Assembly: GCA_021442845.1 (NCBI GenBank)
Contig: JABUSD010000018.1
Location: forward strand, 1 to 5,748
Origin: Holdemanella sp.
GTDB lineage: Bacteria > Bacillota_I > Bacilli_A > Erysipelotrichales > Erysipelotrichaceae
Direction of reading: 5' to 3'
DNA: 5,748 nt
Below, piece after piece: positions 4,526-5,748 of the stretch. Both the position numbers and the translations under genes were made by a program. How positions within the stretch are numbered: the first letter of the stretch is position 1; every line of letters begins with the position of its first letter. A model generated the notes under the pieces. That model saw nothing but the letters and a program-made list of their open reading frames with translations, made no database searches and was not told the origin of the DNA.

Positions 4526-5748
4526 ATGAAGAAAGTACCATTTGTCACAAAATCACAGATCGATGAAATCTGTAAACAGTATGCAACCCCATTCCATCTA
4601 TATGATGAAAAGGGAATTCGTACAACTGCTAAAAATTTATATAAGGCATTTTCATGGAATAAAGGATTTAAGGAATACTTTGCGGTAAAGGCAACGCCAA
4701 ATCCAACCATTCTAAAAGTATTGCATGAAGAAGGATGTGGAACCGACTGTTCTTCCTTGACTGAATTAATGATGTCAGAAAAATGTGGCATTGTTGGACA
4801 GGAAATCATGTTCTCATCCAATGATACCCCAGCCGAAGAATTTGTGAAGGCAAAAGAATTAGGTGCCATTATCAACTTAGATGATATCACCCACATTGAT
4901 TTCTTAAAGGATGTTGCCGGTATTCCAGAAACAATTTCATGTCGTTATAATCCAGGAGGGGTATTTGAAGCAGGACCAAATGTCATGGATACGCCAGGGG
5001 ATGCGAAATATGGAATGACAACAAGCCAGATCAAGGAAGCCTATGTTCGCTTACGTGATTTAGGTGCCAAGGAATTCGGTATCCATGCCTTTTTGGCAAG
5101 CAATACCGTATCCAATGAATATTATCCAAAACTAGCCCGTACTTTATTTGAATTGGCTGTTGAGATTAAAAATGAAACAGGAATTGAGTTATCCTTCATT
5201 AACCTTTCAGGTGGAATTGGGATTCCTTATACACCTGATAAGGAACCAAATGATATCTTTGTGATTGGGGATGGCGTGCATAAAGCCTTTGATGAAGTAT
5301 TAGTACCAGCTGGCTTAGGCAATGTAAGAATCTTTACGGAATTAGGACGTTATATGTTAGCACCAAATGGATTATTAGTCACAAAGGCAATTCATGAAAA
5401 GCATACCCACAAAGAATATATCGGTGTGGATGCCTGTGCTGCCAATTTGATGAGACCAGCAATCTATGGTGCTTATCACCACATTACTGTCATGGGAAAA
5501 GAATATGCACCATGTGATCATAAATATGATGTAACGGGATCCTTATGTGAAAACTGTGATAAATTTGCCGTTGATCGCATGTTACCGGAAATTGAAATGG
5601 GCGATATTTTAGTCATTCATGACTCAGGTGCCCATGGATTCTCAATGGGATATAACTACAATGGACGTTTACGTTCAGCTGAAATTCTTCTAAAGGAAGA
5701 TGGAAGCACATTAAAGATTCGTCGTGAAGAAACTCCAGCGGATTATTT
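4526..5748 (+). CDS. lysA: Diaminopimelate decarboxylase (C-terminus beyond window)
   Basis: LysA removes CO2 from meso-diaminopimelate to give L-lysine. The frame is open from ATG 4526 through the window end, giving 407 codons of a family usually about 415-440 residues, so only a short tail is missing. It is a fold-type III PLP decarboxylase. K55 in YFAVKATPNP is the Schiff-base lysine, GTDCSSLTE follows at 72-80, and the glycine loop SGGIGIPY (228-235) binds the PLP phosphate. ELGRYM (272-277), CENCD (341-345, active-site C341 from the partner subunit), GFSMGYNYN and the following GR (380-381) complete the set. Two motifs differ from the textbook family: HIGSQ is replaced by HAFLASN (187-193), and EPGR by ELGR. 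The start has GAGGTG at 4515-4520, 11 bases after dapL ends. Operon position supports DAP rather than ornithine or arginine as substrate. Confidence 0.94.
   Translation, partial: MKKVPFVTKSQIDEICKQYATPFHLYDEKGIRTTAKNLYKAFSWNKGFKEYFAVKATPNPTILKVLHEEGCGTDCSSLTELMMSEKCGIVGQEIMFSSNDTPAEEFVKAKELGAIINLDDITHIDFLKDVAGIPETISCRYNPGGVFEAGPNVMDTPGDAKYGMTTSQIKEAYVRLRDLGAKEFGIHAFLASNTVSNEYYPKLARTLFELAVEIKNETGIELSFINLSGGIGIPYTPDKEPNDIFVIGDGVHKAFDEVLVPAGLGNVRIFTELGRYMLAPNGLLVTKAIHEKHTHKEYIGVDACAANLMRPAIYGAYHHITVMGKEYAPCDHKYDVTGSLCENCDKFAVDRMLPEIEMGDILVIHDSGAHGFSMGYNYNGRLRSAEILLKEDGSTLKIRREETPADY

Noticed and set aside
4216..4896. A 226-residue minus-strand open frame
   Set aside because: It lies opposite the end of dapL and the start of lysA, both of which have intact conserved motifs. 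It is an antisense shadow without a recognisable protein or ribosome site.
1..5748. Search for a mobile element, CRISPR array, defence system or other novel system
   Set aside because: No repeats, transposase, integrase or unrecognised gene cluster was seen. Apart from the left-end join, the region reads as an ordinary biosynthetic locus.

Overview
The window holds most of a lysine biosynthesis operon from a low-GC Gram-positive bacterium, preceded by a sugar-kinase gene and by a short, compositionally foreign left end. From about position 290 onward the DNA is AT-rich: GAA/AAA/TTA codons are preferred, Shine-Dalgarno sites are strong, genes are packed on the plus strand, and a lysine riboswitch is present. 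This points to Firmicutes (Bacillota), perhaps an Erysipelotrichia-like or clostridial anaerobe; the lineage is inference.

Left end (1 to about 289). This part is visibly richer in G+C (33 of the first 60 bases, against 18 of 60 at 4201-4260) and reads on the minus strand. It holds the start of a GreA-type transcription elongation factor, a small hairpin, and the hydrophobic C-terminal tail of an unrecognised protein. At about 287-293 it joins abruptly, in the opposite orientation, to the last 80 codons of an ornithine carbamoyltransferase gene (argF). Neither the tail gene nor argF is complete at the join, so the join is either a rearrangement or an assembly chimera.

Middle (287-1468). The argF remnant ends inside a hairpin followed by a T run, which looks like an intrinsic terminator. 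A complete PfkB/ribokinase-family kinase of unknown substrate starts only 14 bases after the T run.

Right (1469-5748). A candidate extended -10 promoter leads into a lysine (L-box) riboswitch with a readable terminator/antiterminator switch. It is followed by dapA, dapB, dapL and lysA, with gaps of -1, 27 and 11 bases; lysA runs off the window. DapA makes hydroxy-tetrahydrodipicolinate, DapB reduces it, DapL converts tetrahydrodipicolinate directly to LL-diaminopimelate, and LysA decarboxylates meso-diaminopimelate to lysine. The epimerase DapF, needed between DapL and LysA, is not in the window. High lysine should stop transcription before dapA.

I found no mobile element, CRISPR array, tRNA, rRNA or clearly undescribed system. 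The most notable points are the join near 290, the fully readable riboswitch switch with an unusual P2 arm, and DapA and LysA motif variants.
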